Source: Gallaecimonas kandeliae | GTDB taxonomy: Bacteria > Pseudomonadota > Gammaproteobacteria > Enterobacterales > Gallaecimonadaceae | Assembly: GCF_030450055.1 (NCBI RefSeq) | Contig: NZ_CP118480.1 | Coordinates: forward strand, 3,409,501-3,473,500 | Length of the DNA stretch: 64,000 bases | Direction: 5' to 3' | Shown here: in pieces, positions 36,017 through 46,185 of the stretch | Layout of the letters: each line of letters opens with the position of its first letter | Position numbering within the stretch: position 1 is the stretch's first letter | Made by a program: the position numbers and the translations under genes | Notes under the pieces: generated by a model | The model's input: only the letters and a program-made list of their open reading frames with translations | What the model was told of the DNA's origin: nothing | The model's database searches: none

Positions 36017-37256
36017 ATGCCATGTAATTGTCAGGCATGGGGATCTGGGCGACGCCGCTGTCCACCGCCGCCTGGGCCACGGCCCTGGCCACCCGGGGCA
36101 GCAGGCGCGGATCCATGGGTTTGGGAATGATGTACTGGCGGCCGAACTCCAGGCCGTCCACGCCGGAGGCGGCCAGCACCTCGGCCGGTACCGGCTCCCT
36201 GGCCAGTTGGCGGATGGCCTCGACGGCCGCCACCTTCATGGCGTCGTTGATGGCGGTGGCCCGCACGTCCAGGGCGCCCCTGAAGATGAAGGGGAAGCAG
36301 AGCACGTTGTTGACCTGGTTGGGGTAGTCGGAACGGCCGGTGGCCATGATGAGGTCATTGCGGGTGGCGTGGGCCAGTTGTGGCTTGATCTCCGGATCCG
36401 GGTTGGAGCAGGCGAAGACCACGGGGTTCTCGGCCATCAGCGCCAGGGCCTCGGCGGGCAACACGTCAGGGCCTGAGACGCCGACGAAGACGTCGGCACC
36501 ATTGATGACGTCTTCCAAGGTGCGCTTGTCGGTGTTGTTGGCGAAGAGGCGCTTGTATTCGTTGAGGTCGTCGCGGCGGCTGTGGATCACGCCCTTGCGG
36601 TCCAGCATGTAGATGTTCTCACGCTGGGCGCCGCACTTGATCAGCAGCTCCATGCAGGCCACGGCGGCAGCGCCGGCGCCCATGCACACCACCTTGGCCG
36701 TCTCCAGTTCCTTGCCCTGCACTTCCAGGGCGTTGATGAGGCCGGCGGCTGTGACGATGGCGGTGCCGTGCTGGTCGTCATGGAAAACGGGGACGGCGCA
36801 GCGCTCGATCAGGGCCTTCTCTATCTCGAAGCACTCTGGGGCCTTGATGTCTTCGAGGTTGATGCCGCCGAAGGTGTCGGCGATGGCCGCCACCGTATTG
36901 ATGAATTCCTCGGTGGTGCGGTGCTTGACCTCGATGTCGATGGCGTCGAGGTCCGCGAAGCGCTTGAACAGCAGGGCCTTGCCTTCCATCACCGGCTTGG
37001 AGGCCAGGGGGCCCAGGTTGCCGAGGCCGAGGATGGCGGTGCCGTTGGAGATCACGGCCACCAGGTTGCCCTTGGCGGTGTACTTGTAGGCGTTGTCCGG
37101 ATCGGCGGCGATCTCCCGCACCGGCTCTGCCACGCCGGGGGAATAGGCCAGGGCCAGGTCACGGACGGTATCGGCCGGCTTGGTCAGGCTGATGGCGATT
37201 TTGCCGGGCGTAGGATGGGCATGGTACTCGAGGGCTTTTTCACGTAGGTCAGACAT
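36015..37256 (-). CDS. NADP-type malic enzyme, short form without phosphotransacetylase domain
   Basis: 413 aa. Decarboxylates malate to pyruvate. Motifs: LAYSPGVAEPVREI, NGTAILGLGNLGP, LEDIKAPECFEIE, VPVFHDDQHGTAIV, a Rossmann VVCMGAGAAAVA, and FACSNPDPEI. This matches the malic part of E. coli MaeB (759 aa), but the C-terminal phosphate acetyltransferase-like domain is absent; the protein ends at MPDNYMA with a terminator right after. Cofactor preference cannot be read directly. Weak ribosome site. Confidence 0.92.
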   Translation of the reverse strand: MSDLREKALEYHAHPTPGKIAISLTKPADTVRDLALAYSPGVAEPVREIAADPDNAYKYTAKGNLVAVISNGTAILGLGNLGPLASKPVMEGKALLFKRFADLDAIDIEVKHRTTEEFINTVAAIADTFGGINLEDIKAPECFEIEKALIERCAVPVFHDDQHGTAIVTAAGLINALEVQGKELETAKVVCMGAGAAAVACMELLIKCGAQRENIYMLDRKGVIHSRRDDLNEYKRLFANNTDKRTLEDVINGADVFVGVSGPDVLPAEALALMAENPVVFACSNPDPEIKPQLAHATRNDLIMATGRSDYPNQVNNVLCFPFIFRGALDVRATAINDAMKVAAVEAIRQLAREPVPAEVLAASGVDGLEFGRQYIIPKPMDPRLLPRVARAVAQAAVDSGVAQIPMPDNYMA

Positions 37257-37348
37257 GATGGGTGCAACTTATGTGTAGGGTCGTAGTGGGTATAGTCGCT
37301 GAACTTTGTGAAGTGTCGCACGTTATGTGCAAAAGGGTACATCCGACC

Positions 37349-37379
37349 ACAAAAAAGGGCGCCCTGAGGCGCCCTTTTT
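37349..37379 (-). terminator. rpmE terminator
   Basis: AAAAAAGGGCGCC-CTGA-GGCGCCCTTTTT, 20 nt after the rpmE stop; it is close to symmetric and could act on both strands. Confidence 0.85.
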
Positions 37380-37397
37380 CCGGTTCGGTAGCTTGGC

Positions 37398-37610
37398 TTA
37401 TTTCTTGCCCAGCACGCCGAAACGCTTGTTGAACTTGTCCACACGGCCACCGGTGTTAACTTCTTTCTGCTTACCGGTGTAGAAGGGGTGGCAGGCGCCA
37501 CAGACGTCCAGGTTGATGTCTTTGCCCAGGGTGGATTTGGTGTTGATCACGTTACCGCAGGTGCAGGTAGCTTTGATTTCAACGTACTTAGGATGGATAC
37601 CGTCTTTCAT
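37398..37610 (-). CDS. rpmE: 50S ribosomal protein L31, zinc-binding type
   Basis: 70 aa, same length as E. coli L31. Family start [20 protein letters not shown]. Cys at 16, 18, 37 and 40 (TCTCGN, VCGACH) form the zinc site, so this is the C+ form and not the zinc-independent YkgM type. GAGGTT precedes the ATG. Divergent from priA, as in many gammaproteobacteria. Confidence 0.97.
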   Translation of the reverse strand: MKDGIHPKYVEIKATCTCGNVINTKSTLGKDINLDVCGACHPFYTGKQKEVNTGGRVDKFNKRFGVLGKK

Positions 37611-37711
37611 GGGATAACCTCGTCAGGCCGCGTCGCCATCTGGTCCAGTGCCAGATACCACGCGATGTGTTAACGTTCGGGAATTCGAAGCGGCGTATTC
37701 TAACGGACCCC

Positions 37712-39913
37712 TTGCTCAATAATCAATCCCAGCCCCGCCTGATCCGCGTGTTTTTAGCCACGCCGCTGCGCCGGGGGTTCGACTACCTCTTGCCTGCCGG
37801 CCTGGACGCCCAGCCCGGCATGCGGGTGCAGGTGCCATTCGGCCGCGGCCGGCGCCTGGGGGTAGTGGGTGAGCTGGACGTCACCCCCGATGTCGAAACC
37901 GACAAGCTCAAGGCGGTGGAGGAGGTGCTGGACGCCGCCCCCCTGCTGCCTGACAGCCTGCAACGGCTGGTGCGCTGGGCCGCCGACTACTACCTCCACA
38001 GTATGGGCGATGTCTGGCAACAGGCACTGCCGGTGCTGCTGCGCCAGGGGGCCCCGGCCGACGGCGAGGAGCAGTACTGGCAGCTCACCGCAGCCGGCCA
38101 GGAAGCGCCCGATCTCAAGAACGCCGCCAAGCAGCAGCTGGCCCTGGCAAGGCTGCGCCAGGGGGAGCTGTCCGACAACACCCTGGCAGGCGAGCCTTTC
38201 GAACGCGCCCAGCTGCGGGCCCTGGCCGACAAGGGCCTGGCCCAGTGCCACAGCCGCCACCATAAGGGCAGCCCCTTCTGGGAACGCGAGCTGACCGTCC
38301 ACCCTGGCCCCAGGCCCAACCCCGAGCAGGCGGTGGCCATCACCGCCATCAACCAGGCCAGCGGCTTCCAGCCTTTCCTGCTGGAAGGGGTGACGGGTTC
38401 GGGCAAGACGGAGGTCTACCTTTCGGCCATGGCAGAGGTGCTCAAGGCCGGCAAGCAGGTGCTGGTGCTGGTGCCGGAGATCAGCCTCACCCCCCAGACG
38501 CTGCGCCGCTTCCAGAAGCGCTTCGACGTGCCCATGGCGCTGCTGCACTCCGGGCTCACCGACAACGAGCGGCTGGCCGTGTGGCGCCAGGCCAGGGACG
38601 GGGAACTGGGCATCGTCATCGGCACCCGCAGCGCCGTCTTCACCCCCCTGGCCCGGCCCGGCCTTATCGTCGTCGACGAAGAGCACGACGCCTCCTTCAA
38701 GCAGCAGGAAGGCTTTCGCTACCACGGCCGGGATCTGGCGGTGGTGCGGGCCCAACTGGAAAAAGTGCCGCTAGTGCTGGGCTCGGCCACACCGGCCCTG
38801 GAGAGCCTGGCCAACTGCGAGGCGGGCAAGTACCGCAAGCTGGTGCTGGGCCAGCGGGCCGGTGGCGCCAGCCAGGTGCGCTTCGACCTGCTGGACATCA
38901 AGCACCAGCCGCTGAAAGCCGGCTTGTGTCCCCAGGCCCTGGGCGCCATAGAGGCGCACCTCAAGAGGGGCGAGCAGGTGCTGGTGTTCCTCAACCGCCG
39001 CGGCTATGCCCCTACCCTGCTCTGCCACGAATGCGGCTGGCTGGCCGCCTGCCCGCGCTGCTCCGCCTACCCGACGGTGCACAAGGGCCGCCAGCGCCTC
39101 ATCTGCCACCACTGCGGCACCGACAGGCCCCTGCCCCACCAGTGCCAGGAGTGCGGCTCCAGCCAGCTGGTGGGGGTGGGCCTGGGCACGGAGCAGCTGG
39201 AGACAGAGCTGGCCGCCCTTTTCCCCGACTATCCCCTGGTGCGCATCGACCGCGACGCCACCCGCCGCAAGGGCAGCCTGGAGTCGGCCCTGGACGGCAT
39301 CCGCGAGGGCCGCTACAAGCTGCTGGTGGGCACCCAGATGCTGGCCAAGGGCCACCATTTCCCGGACGTGACCCTGGTGGTGCTCCTGGACGTGGACGGC
39401 GCCCTCTACTCGGCGGATTTTCGCGCCGCCGAGCGCCTGGCCCAGTTGGTGGTGCAGGTGGCGGGGCGGGCGGGGCGGGCCGACAAGCCGGGGCGCCTGC
39501 TGCTGCAAAGCCACCACCCCGAGCACCCGCTGCTGAGCCAGCTGCTGCTGAACGGCTACCAGGCCTTCGCGGCGGATGCCCTCATAGAGCGGCGCCAGAC
39601 GATGCTGCCTCCCTACAGCGCCCAGGCCCTGTTCCGCGCCGAGAGCCTCAAGCAGGAGGACGGCCAGAGCCTGCTCGAAGCCCTGGCCCAGGCGTTGCAG
39701 CAAAGCGCCCCCGAGGGGGGCTGGGCCCTGGGGCCCCTGCCGGCGCCCTTGGAGCGGCGCGCCGGCAAGTTCCGCTTCCAGCTCTGGGTGCAGTGCCCGG
39801 ACAAGAAACAGCTGCGCCGCTGGCTGTCCCCTGTGTTGTCCTGGCTGGAAACGGCGCCGCCTCACAGGCGCGCCAATTGGAGCCTGGACCTGGATCCCGT
39901 CGACAGCGCTTGA
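37712..39913 (+). CDS. priA: Primosomal protein N', replication restart helicase
   Basis: 733 aa from TTG 37712 (E. coli 732); a GTG at 37667 would add 15 unlikely residues, so the start is uncertain and lacks a strong ribosome site. N-terminal DNA 3'-end binding domain (RGFDYLLPAG). Helicase core: Walker A GVTGSGKTEVY (near residue 227), VLVPEISLTPQ, DEEH box VVDEEHDASFKQQ, GSATPALES. Eight zinc-binding Cys in CHECGWLAACPRC and ICHHCGT...CQECGS. Restarts stalled forks at D-loops. Confidence 0.96.
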   Translation: MLNNQSQPRLIRVFLATPLRRGFDYLLPAGLDAQPGMRVQVPFGRGRRLGVVGELDVTPDVETDKLKAVEEVLDAAPLLPDSLQRLVRWAADYYLHSMGDVWQQALPVLLRQGAPADGEEQYWQLTAAGQEAPDLKNAAKQQLALARLRQGELSDNTLAGEPFERAQLRALADKGLAQCHSRHHKGSPFWERELTVHPGPRPNPEQAVAITAINQASGFQPFLLEGVTGSGKTEVYLSAMAEVLKAGKQVLVLVPEISLTPQTLRRFQKRFDVPMALLHSGLTDNERLAVWRQARDGELGIVIGTRSAVFTPLARPGLIVVDEEHDASFKQQEGFRYHGRDLAVVRAQLEKVPLVLGSATPALESLANCEAGKYRKLVLGQRAGGASQVRFDLLDIKHQPLKAGLCPQALGAIEAHLKRGEQVLVFLNRRGYAPTLLCHECGWLAACPRCSAYPTVHKGRQRLICHHCGTDRPLPHQCQECGSSQLVGVGLGTEQLETELAALFPDYPLVRIDRDATRRKGSLESALDGIREGRYKLLVGTQMLAKGHHFPDVTLVVLLDVDGALYSADFRAAERLAQLVVQVAGRAGRADKPGRLLLQSHHPEHPLLSQLLLNGYQAFAADALIERRQTMLPPYSAQALFRAESLKQEDGQSLLEALAQALQQSAPEGGWALGPLPAPLERRAGKFRFQLWVQCPDKKQLRRWLSPVLSWLETAPPHRRANWSLDLDPVDSA

Positions 39914-39967
39914 TTTCCAGCCCCCCCTTGGCCAGCATAGGCCGACCATCAGAGACACCAGTTGCCC

Positions 39968-40525
39968 ATGGCCCGCAAAGATTACGTCCGCAACAGCGCC
40001 CCCAAACGCCGCCCCGCCAACAAGAAGAGCGCCCCGGCCCGCCAGCCCCCCTGGGCCGCCATAGCGGTCTTTTGTGTCTGCGCCCTGGCCTTCGGTTTTC
40101 TGCTCTACAAGCTGGCCCAGCGCCCCGCCGCCCAGGCGCCTGCCAAGGCCGAGCCGGTGGCCGTCCAGCCCAAGGAAGAGCCCAAGACCCAGCCCAAGGC
40201 CAAAGACAGTATTCCCAAGCCCCCCAAGGAAGAGTGGCGCTACGTCGAAACCTTGAAGAACAAGGAAGTGGAAGTGGAGGTGCCGGACAGGCCCAAGGAC
40301 AACACCCCCTACCAGATGCAGTGCGGCTCCTTCAAGGTCTATGACCAGGCCGAGGCCCAGAAGGCCAAGCTGGCCTTCGCCGGCATGGAGGCCCAGGTCC
40401 GCAAGACAGGGGACTGGTACCGGGTGATCCTCGGCCCCTACACCGGCAAACGCGCCGCCCAGAACGACCAGCACAAGGCCGAAAAAGCGGGCCTGCCGAC
40501 CTGCGCCATCTGGCCCTGGCGCTGA
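39968..40525 (+). CDS. ftsN: Cell division protein FtsN (short)
   Basis: 185 aa, much shorter than E. coli FtsN (319 aa). Order: basic cytoplasmic tail with MARKDYVRNSAPKRR, membrane helix (about residues 30-50), Pro/Lys linker, the essential segment EEWRYVETLKNKE (compare WRYIKELE in E. coli FtsN; about residues 78-90), and a SPOR domain from about 108 (YQMQCGSFKVYDQAEAQKAK to CAIWPW). SPOR binds denuded septal glycan; the E segment triggers FtsWI. Placed between priA and hslV as in E. coli. Confidence 0.9.
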   Translation: MARKDYVRNSAPKRRPANKKSAPARQPPWAAIAVFCVCALAFGFLLYKLAQRPAAQAPAKAEPVAVQPKEEPKTQPKAKDSIPKPPKEEWRYVETLKNKEVEVEVPDRPKDNTPYQMQCGSFKVYDQAEAQKAKLAFAGMEAQVRKTGDWYRVILGPYTGKRAAQNDQHKAEKAGLPTCAIWPWR

Positions 40526-40643
40526 ACGGCGCCTGTTCCCCTCGGCTATCCTTGACCCTGGCCCCTTGAAAGGGGCCGCAGCAGTCCCCACCTAGTCGAC
40601 ATACCCAATGGGCGCCGTCGCGCCCTTGTCGTCAGGAGAGCCC

Positions 40644-41165
40644 ATGACCACTATCGTATCCGTCCGCCGCAACGGCCAGGTCGCCCTCGGGGGCGATGGC
40701 CAGGTTTCCCTCGGCAACACGGTCATGAAGGGCAATGCCCGCAAGGTGCATCGTCTTCACAACGGCCAGGTGCTGGCCGGTTTCGCCGGCGGTACCGCCG
40801 ACGCCTTCACCCTCTTGGAACGCTTCGAGGCCAAGCTGCAGGCCCACCAGGGCAACCTGGAGCGCGCCGCCGTGGCCCTGGCCAAGGACTGGCGCACCGA
40901 CCGCATGCTGCGCCGCCTGGAAGCCATGCTGGCCGTGGCCGACAAGGAGAAATCCTTCATCATCACCGGCAACGGCGACGTGGTGCAGCCGGAGCAGGAC
41001 ATCATCGCCATAGGCTCAGGTGGCAACTATGCCCAGGCCGCCGCCAAGGCACTGCTCAACAACACCGAGCTCAGCGCCAAAGAGATAGTGGAGAAGAGCC
41101 TCACCATAGCCGGTGAGATCTGCGTCTTCACCAACACCAACCAAACCATCGAAGTCCTGGAGTAA
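40644..41165 (+). CDS. hslV: ATP-dependent protease subunit HslV
   Basis: 173 aa. ATG 40644 is preceded by AGGAG and gives [12 protein letters not shown], where Thr2 becomes the catalytic N-terminus after Met removal. [19 protein letters not shown] and [10 protein letters not shown] are family blocks. Forms double hexameric rings with HslU for cytosolic proteolysis. Three nt from hslU, whose GGAG site lies in the end of hslV. Confidence 0.97.
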   Translation: MTTIVSVRRNGQVALGGDGQVSLGNTVMKGNARKVHRLHNGQVLAGFAGGTADAFTLLERFEAKLQAHQGNLERAAVALAKDWRTDRMLRRLEAMLAVADKEKSFIITGNGDVVQPEQDIIAIGSGGNYAQAAAKALLNNTELSAKEIVEKSLTIAGEICVFTNTNQTIEVLE

Positions 41166-41168
41166 CGC

Positions 41169-42500
41169 ATGTCGGCCATGACCCCCCGCGAAATCGTCCA
41201 CGAGCTGGACCGCCACATCATCGGCCAGGCCGGTGCCAAGCGCGCCGTGGCCATAGCATTGCGCAACCGCTGGCGCCGCATGCAGCTGGACGAGGCCCTG
41301 CGCCACGAAGTCACCCCCAAGAACATCCTGATGATAGGCCCCACCGGCGTCGGCAAGACCGAGATCGCCCGCCGCCTGGCGCGCCTGGCCAATGCCCCCT
41401 TCATCAAGGTGGAAGCCACCAAGTTCACCGAGGTGGGCTATGTGGGCAAGGAAGTGGAGCAGATCATCCGCGATCTCGCCGACGCGGCCATGAAGATGAC
41501 CCGCGAGCAGGAGATGAAGAAGGTCCGCACCCGCGCCGAGGAAGCGGCCGAGGAGCGCATCCTCGACGCCCTGCTGCCCCGCGCCCGCAACCAGTGGGGC
41601 GAAACCGAGAAGTCCGAGTCCGACAGCCACACCCGTCAGGTCTTCCGCAAGAAGCTGCGTGAAGGGGAGCTCGACGACAAGGAGATCGACATCGACATCG
41701 CCGCCCCGCAGATGGAGATGCAGATCATGGCCCCGCCCGGCATGGAGGAGATGACCAACCAACTCCAGTCCATGTTCCAGAACCTGGGCGGCCAGACCAA
41801 GCAGAGCAAGAAGCTCAAGGTCAAGGAAGCCCTCAAGCTGGCCGTGGACGAAGAGGCCGCCAAGCTGCTCAACCCAGAAGAGGTCAAGCAGAAGGCGCTC
41901 TGGGCCGTGGAGAACAACGGCATCGTCTTCCTCGACGAGATAGACAAGATCTGCAAGCGTGGCGAGAGCTCGGGCCCAGACGTGTCACGTGAAGGGGTGC
42001 AGCGGGACCTGCTGCCGCTGGTGGAAGGCTGCACCGTCAACACCAAGCACGGCATGGTCAAGACCGACCATATCCTCTTCATCGCCTCAGGCGCCTTCCA
42101 GATGGCCAAGCCCTCTGACCTCATCCCCGAGCTGCAGGGCCGCCTGCCGATCCGGGTCGAGCTGGACGCCCTGACCGCCGAAGACTTCGTGCGCATCCTC
42201 ACCGAGCCCAAGGCCAGCCTCACCGAGCAGTACCAGGCGCTGATGGCCACAGAGGGTGTCACCATAGAATTCAGCGAGGACGGCATCGAGAAGCTGGCCG
42301 AGGCGGCTTGGCAGGTCAACGAGCGCACCGAGAACATCGGGGCGCGGCGCCTGCACACCGTCATGGAGCGGCTGATGGAGGAGATCAGCTTCGAGGCCGC
42401 CGACCACGAAGGCCAGACCATCCGCATCGACGCCGCCTATGTCCAGGATCACCTGGGCAAGCTGGTGGAAGACGAGGACCTGTCCCGCTTTATCCTCTAA
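41169..42500 (+). CDS. hslU: HslU, ATPase subunit of HslVU protease
   Basis: 443 aa, identical in length to E. coli HslU. AAA+ unfoldase: N-terminal [17 protein letters not shown], Walker [16 protein letters not shown] (about residues 57-71), pore motif GYVGKEVE, an I-domain insertion (about 110-240), Walker [14 protein letters not shown] (about 246-258), sensor/arginine finger in [15 protein letters not shown], and C-terminal LSRFIL that docks into HslV. Operon with hslV; terminator follows. Confidence 0.98.
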   Translation: MSAMTPREIVHELDRHIIGQAGAKRAVAIALRNRWRRMQLDEALRHEVTPKNILMIGPTGVGKTEIARRLARLANAPFIKVEATKFTEVGYVGKEVEQIIRDLADAAMKMTREQEMKKVRTRAEEAAEERILDALLPRARNQWGETEKSESDSHTRQVFRKKLREGELDDKEIDIDIAAPQMEMQIMAPPGMEEMTNQLQSMFQNLGGQTKQSKKLKVKEALKLAVDEEAAKLLNPEEVKQKALWAVENNGIVFLDEIDKICKRGESSGPDVSREGVQRDLLPLVEGCTVNTKHGMVKTDHILFIASGAFQMAKPSDLIPELQGRLPIRVELDALTAEDFVRILTEPKASLTEQYQALMATEGVTIEFSEDGIEKLAEAAWQVNERTENIGARRLHTVMERLMEEISFEAADHEGQTIRIDAAYVQDHLGKLVEDEDLSRFIL

Positions 42501-42515
42501 AGGGCGACAGCTAAA

Positions 42516-42544
42516 GAAAAGGCCACCGACTGGTGGCCTTTTTT
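42516..42544. terminator. Bidirectional terminator hslU / chemoreceptor
   Basis: AAAAGGCCACC-GACT-GGTGGCCTTTTTT between convergent genes. Confidence 0.9.
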
Positions 42545-42557
42545 ATGGCTATCTCAC

Positions 42558-44396
42558 TCAGACCTTGAAGCGGCTGATGACGGCGGCCAGTTCCTCCGCC
42601 TGCTCGGCCACGTGGGCCGAGGTCTCGGCGTTGCCGTGGGAAGCACTGGCGGTCTGCTCGGCCACGTCACGGATCACCACCACGTTGCGGTTCACCTCAG
42701 TGGCCACCTGGCTCTGCTCCTCGATGGCGGCCGCTATCTGGGTGTTCATGTCGAGGATGCGGGTCACGTCGCGGGTGATGTGGCCCAGCAGCTCTCCAGC
42801 CTTCTGGGCCTCGCCGGCGCTCTCCAGGCCCTCACCGCGGCAGTCTTCCATCAGGCTGACGATGGACTGGGTCTTCTGCTGCAAGGTCTTGATGATCTGG
42901 GCGATTTCCTCGGTGGAAGTCTGGGTGCGCATGGCTAGGGTGCGCACTTCGTCGGCGACAACGGCGAAGCCGCGGCCCTGATCCCCGGCCCTGGCCGCCT
43001 CTATGGCGGCGTTGAGGGCCAGCAGGTTGGTCTGCTCGGCGATGCCGCGGATGACGTCCAGCACAGAGCCTATGGTGTGGGCGCTCTGCACCAGCTCGTC
43101 CACCACCAGGGTGCTGTTCTCCAACTGCCCGGCCAACTGCTCGATGCGGTTGATGGCCCCCTGGAGCTGGCGGTGGCCCAGCTGGGCATTTTCATTGGCT
43201 TCCTGGGCCTTGACCGCCGCCTGCTCGGTGTTACGGGCTATCTCCTCGATGGTGGAGCCCATTTGAGTGATGGCGGTGGCCACCAGGTCGGTCTGGCTGA
43301 GCTGCTCCTTGGAGCCCGCCGAGGTTTCCTCGGCATTGGCCGACAACTCGGAGGTCGCCCGGCTCAAATACTCCACCGCCTGCTTGCTCTGGCGGACCAG
43401 GGCCCGCACGCCTTCCATCATCTGGTTGAAGTGGCGGCCCATCTGGGTCAGCTCGTCCTTGCCGTCCTGGTCCAGGCCGTGGGTCAGGTCACAGTCGGTG
43501 GCGATGCGCTGCATGGTGTTGATGCTACGCTCCAACTGGCTGTTGAGCTGGCGCACTATCATCACCGCCAGCACCACCAGGGCCAAGGCTATGACCAGGG
43601 CGAAGAGCACCAGGTGCCAGAGGGTGCTGGCCTTCTCGTCGGCCAGTACCTGGGTCAGTTCCTTGTCGATGTTCTCAAACAGCTGCTCGGTGGCCTGTAC
43701 CTGCTGGCGCAGCTCGCCGGTGAGGCCGTCGTTGGGGGTCAGGCCTATTTGCTGCTGGGCGGCCACCAGGTTGAGGAAGTCATGCTTGTAGGTGGCCAGG
43801 TCGTCGCCGACCTTCTTGCTGTCCACCAGGGCGTTGAGCTTGACGAAGTCGGTGTTGAACTCGTCCACGTACTTGGTCTGGAGGCGCAACATGAAGTCTT
43901 TTTCATGGCGGCGCTCCATCAGGATGGCGGCCAGGAGATCGTCCCTTTTCTCGGCCCTGACGCTGGCTTCGGCGGCATGGACGGCGTCACGCAGGCTGCC
44001 GTAGAGGCCGGACTCGGGGTCCAGGCCCACCGTCTGGTGTTGGCTGACCAGCTTATGGAAGGCGTCGCTGTAGTCCTGGATATGGCTTTCCAATTCCCCC
44101 AGGGAACGGCTTTCCACCCCCTGCTCGTCCAACAAGGTCTTGAGGGAGGTCAGATCGCCGTTGAAGGCCTTGATGGTGTCGTCAAACTCCTTGGGGTACT
44201 TCATGTCCAGGCGCAGCATGAAGTCCTTCTCGTGGCGGCGCAGCAGCAGCATCTGCTTGTCGAGGTTGAGGCTGAGCAGTTGGGCCGAGCCCAGCTTGTC
44301 GATGTCACGCCATGACCACCAGGTGCCGGCAAGCAATAACAGCAAGGCGGCAACAGCCAGGGCGGCCAGGCCATAGAGTTTGTGTTTTATTAGCAT
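42558..44396 (-). CDS. Methyl-accepting chemotaxis protein with HBM-type sensor
   Basis: 612 aa from ATG 44396 (GAGGC upstream); the frame is open to 44507. Membrane helix 1 at about residues 7-28, helix 2 at about 268-290. The periplasmic part has the helical bimodular signature twice: [15 protein letters not shown] near residue 52 and [15 protein letters not shown] near residue 160, typical of HBM receptors such as McpS. HAMP follows, then the signalling tip [20 protein letters not shown] and methylation helices. HBM receptors sense organic acids or polyamines; the ligand here is unknown. Confidence 0.92.
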   Translation of the reverse strand: MLIKHKLYGLAALAVAALLLLLAGTWWSWRDIDKLGSAQLLSLNLDKQMLLLRRHEKDFMLRLDMKYPKEFDDTIKAFNGDLTSLKTLLDEQGVESRSLGELESHIQDYSDAFHKLVSQHQTVGLDPESGLYGSLRDAVHAAEASVRAEKRDDLLAAILMERRHEKDFMLRLQTKYVDEFNTDFVKLNALVDSKKVGDDLATYKHDFLNLVAAQQQIGLTPNDGLTGELRQQVQATEQLFENIDKELTQVLADEKASTLWHLVLFALVIALALVVLAVMIVRQLNSQLERSINTMQRIATDCDLTHGLDQDGKDELTQMGRHFNQMMEGVRALVRQSKQAVEYLSRATSELSANAEETSAGSKEQLSQTDLVATAITQMGSTIEEIARNTEQAAVKAQEANENAQLGHRQLQGAINRIEQLAGQLENSTLVVDELVQSAHTIGSVLDVIRGIAEQTNLLALNAAIEAARAGDQGRGFAVVADEVRTLAMRTQTSTEEIAQIIKTLQQKTQSIVSLMEDCRGEGLESAGEAQKAGELLGHITRDVTRILDMNTQIAAAIEEQSQVATEVNRNVVVIRDVAEQTASASHGNAETSAHVAEQAEELAAVISRFKV

Positions 44397-44533
44397 AAAG
44401 CCTCGCCTGAGCGGATGAGTAGACGGAGCCTTCCATGGAGGGTCTTGGCGCCGGACGCGCCCAATAAGTGATTGCTTATCGGCCGCTTTCGACAATGCCT
44501 TAAACAAATTTAGACAAAAATAAGATTGCGTTT

Positions 44534-44809
44534 TTATGACAGTCGACGTTCGTTGGCCAAGGCCTGGTCGCAGATCTGGTGGTAAAGGCGGAAGATGTGG
44601 CCGGCGAGGCCTTGCAGTTCGCGGCTTTGGTGCATCACGGAGCGGGCCTGCCAGCCCGCCGCCAGGGCATCTTTGAGAAAGCGCAGATCGTAGTCGTCCA
44701 AGGGCTGGCCGGCGTCCACCTTGGCTTTGAGCTTGAGCAGCCGGGGCAGCTGCTGGTGCTGGAGCTGCGCCTGCAGGGCCTGCACCACCCCTTGTTCGTC
44801 ACCTCGCAA
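44534..44809 (-). CDS. Small hypothetical helical protein
   Basis: About 91 aa from TTG 44809 (GGGGGG upstream); internal GTG codons near 44788 are alternatives. The translation is mostly amphipathic helix ([35 protein letters not shown]) without signal or membrane segment. The pattern of codon use and charge looks coding. No family recognised. Confidence 0.6.
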   Translation of the reverse strand: MRGDEQGVVQALQAQLQHQQLPRLLKLKAKVDAGQPLDDYDLRFLKDALAAGWQARSVMHQSRELQGLAGHIFRLYHQICDQALANERRLS

Positions 44810-44825
44810 AAAGCCCCCCTAAAAA

Positions 44826-44853
44826 CAAGGGGCGCCTTGCGCCCCTTCGTTAT
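44826..44853 (-). terminator. maoP terminator
   Basis: Minus-strand GAAGGGGCGC-AAG-GCGCCCCTTGTTTTT, overlapping the maoP stop region. Confidence 0.8.
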
Positions 44854-45197
44854 TCGTCTGAGCTGTCAGAAGCGCTCATATCGAAGTCGCCGCCACCGGA
44901 CTTGGCCGGGGCATCACAGATAGTGTAGATGTGACGGCGCTGGGTGATGCGGTTGAGGTACTTGAGCCAGACCTTCTCTTCGTTGCTGGAGGCGGGCTGC
45001 TCGCCACGGCAGACGCTGATGAAACGCTGCTCGTCGGCGGTCATGGGTTCACGTTGACCGCTGGCCAGCTCATGCATGCCCATGCCTTTATCTGTGAGCA
45101 GGTTCGCTTCGGTAATGGTGAAGTCACCACTGCGCTGGAAGCCGCGCGGGAAGTTCAGATCGTCAAAAAACTTCTTGCCAGACATAAAGCTGTTCAT
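44850..45197 (-). CDS. maoP: MaoP/YifE (DUF413) macrodomain Ori organisation protein
   Basis: 115 aa from ATG 45197; E. coli MaoP is 112 aa. Matching blocks: FFDDLNFPRGFQRSGDFTI, TEANLL, REPMTADEQRFISVCRGE, EKVWLKYLNRITQRRHIYT, and an acidic tail. In E. coli MaoP acts on the maoS site to organise the Ori macrodomain. It is divergent from hdfR, the same arrangement as in E. coli, which supports both calls. Confidence 0.93.
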   Translation of the reverse strand: MNSFMSGKKFFDDLNFPRGFQRSGDFTITEANLLTDKGMGMHELASGQREPMTADEQRFISVCRGEQPASSNEEKVWLKYLNRITQRRHIYTICDAPAKSGGGDFDMSASDSSDE

Positions 45198-45327
45198 TAC
45201 ACCTGTCCCCATGGTTCGTACTATACCGGCGGACCGGTACACGCGGCGGAGTATGGATAACCCCTTTATAGGGGTAAAATGAAAAATATTTATCGCCACA
45301 AGAAAAGTTTCTTGACGAGAGCCTGAC

Positions 45328-46185
45328 TTGGATACGGAACTCCTGAAAACCTTTCTCGAGGTTCATCGCTGCCGCCACTTCGGCAAGGCAGCCGAAAACC
45401 TCTACCTCACCCAATCGGCGGTCAGCTTCCGTATTCGCCAGTTGGAAAGCCAGTTGGGGGTGGCCCTCTTCACCCGCCACCGCAACAACATCCAGCTCAC
45501 CAATGCAGGTGAAAGGCTGCTACCCCACGCCGAGGCCATGCTGCTGTCCTGGCAAAGGGCCAGGCAGGACATAGCCCTGGCCAGCCACCAGTCGGTGCAG
45601 CTGGCGGTGTCGGCAAGCGCCAACATCTGGGACCCTTTCCTGCAGCGGCGCCTGCCCATCATCTACCAGAGCCTGGGCCAGGTGGCGCTGCGGGCCGACA
45701 CGGCGCCGCCCGACGTGCTGGTGCGGATGCTGCTGGAGCGGCGCCTGGATCTGGCGCTGTTGTTCGACCCGCCCAAGGTGGAAGAACTGGAGGTGCGGGA
45801 GCTGGGCCAGCTGCGATTGCAACTGGTGTCCAGTCAAGAAGAGCTGGATCTGGAGGCGGCCCTCAAGGGGCCCTACGTCAAGGTGGATTGGGGAACCCAG
45901 TTCAGCATCCAGCACGCCAAGCTGGTCAAGGAGCAGGCCCCGCCCCTGCTGCACACCGGCATAGCCCGCATTGCCCTCGACTTCATCCTCGACCACGGCG
46001 GCAGCGCCTACCTGCCCCAGGGCCTGGCCGAAGAGGCCCTGGAAAAGGGCCGGTTGCACCCCGTGGCCGGCGCGCCGCAGATCGCCCGCGAGATCTACGG
46101 CGCCCACCTCAAGGACGCCGAGCGGGTCGGCCTTATCGACCACATCTGTCAGTTGCTGACAGGGCCCGCCGACAGCTTGCAGTAA
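45328..46185 (+). CDS. hdfR: LysR-family regulator HdfR
   Basis: 285 aa from TTG 45328 (MDTELLKTFLEV). The HTH is HFGKAAENLYLTQSAVSFRI (about residues 18-37) followed by RQLESQLGVALFTRHRNNIQLT, very close to E. coli HdfR, a repressor of flhDC. The remainder is a LysR substrate-binding domain. Location next to maoP is conserved. The 3' end overlaps the convergent glycosyltransferase gene by 37 nt. Confidence 0.92.
   Translation: MDTELLKTFLEVHRCRHFGKAAENLYLTQSAVSFRIRQLESQLGVALFTRHRNNIQLTNAGERLLPHAEAMLLSWQRARQDIALASHQSVQLAVSASANIWDPFLQRRLPIIYQSLGQVALRADTAPPDVLVRMLLERRLDLALLFDPPKVEELEVRELGQLRLQLVSSQEELDLEAALKGPYVKVDWGTQFSIQHAKLVKEQAPPLLHTGIARIALDFILDHGGSAYLPQGLAEEALEKGRLHPVAGAPQIAREIYGAHLKDAERVGLIDHICQLLTGPADSLQ

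Noticed and set aside
36015-37256. Malic enzyme as a truncated MaeB
   Set aside because: Short malic enzymes without the acetyltransferase domain are common; the gene ends cleanly at a terminator, so it is not scored as broken.
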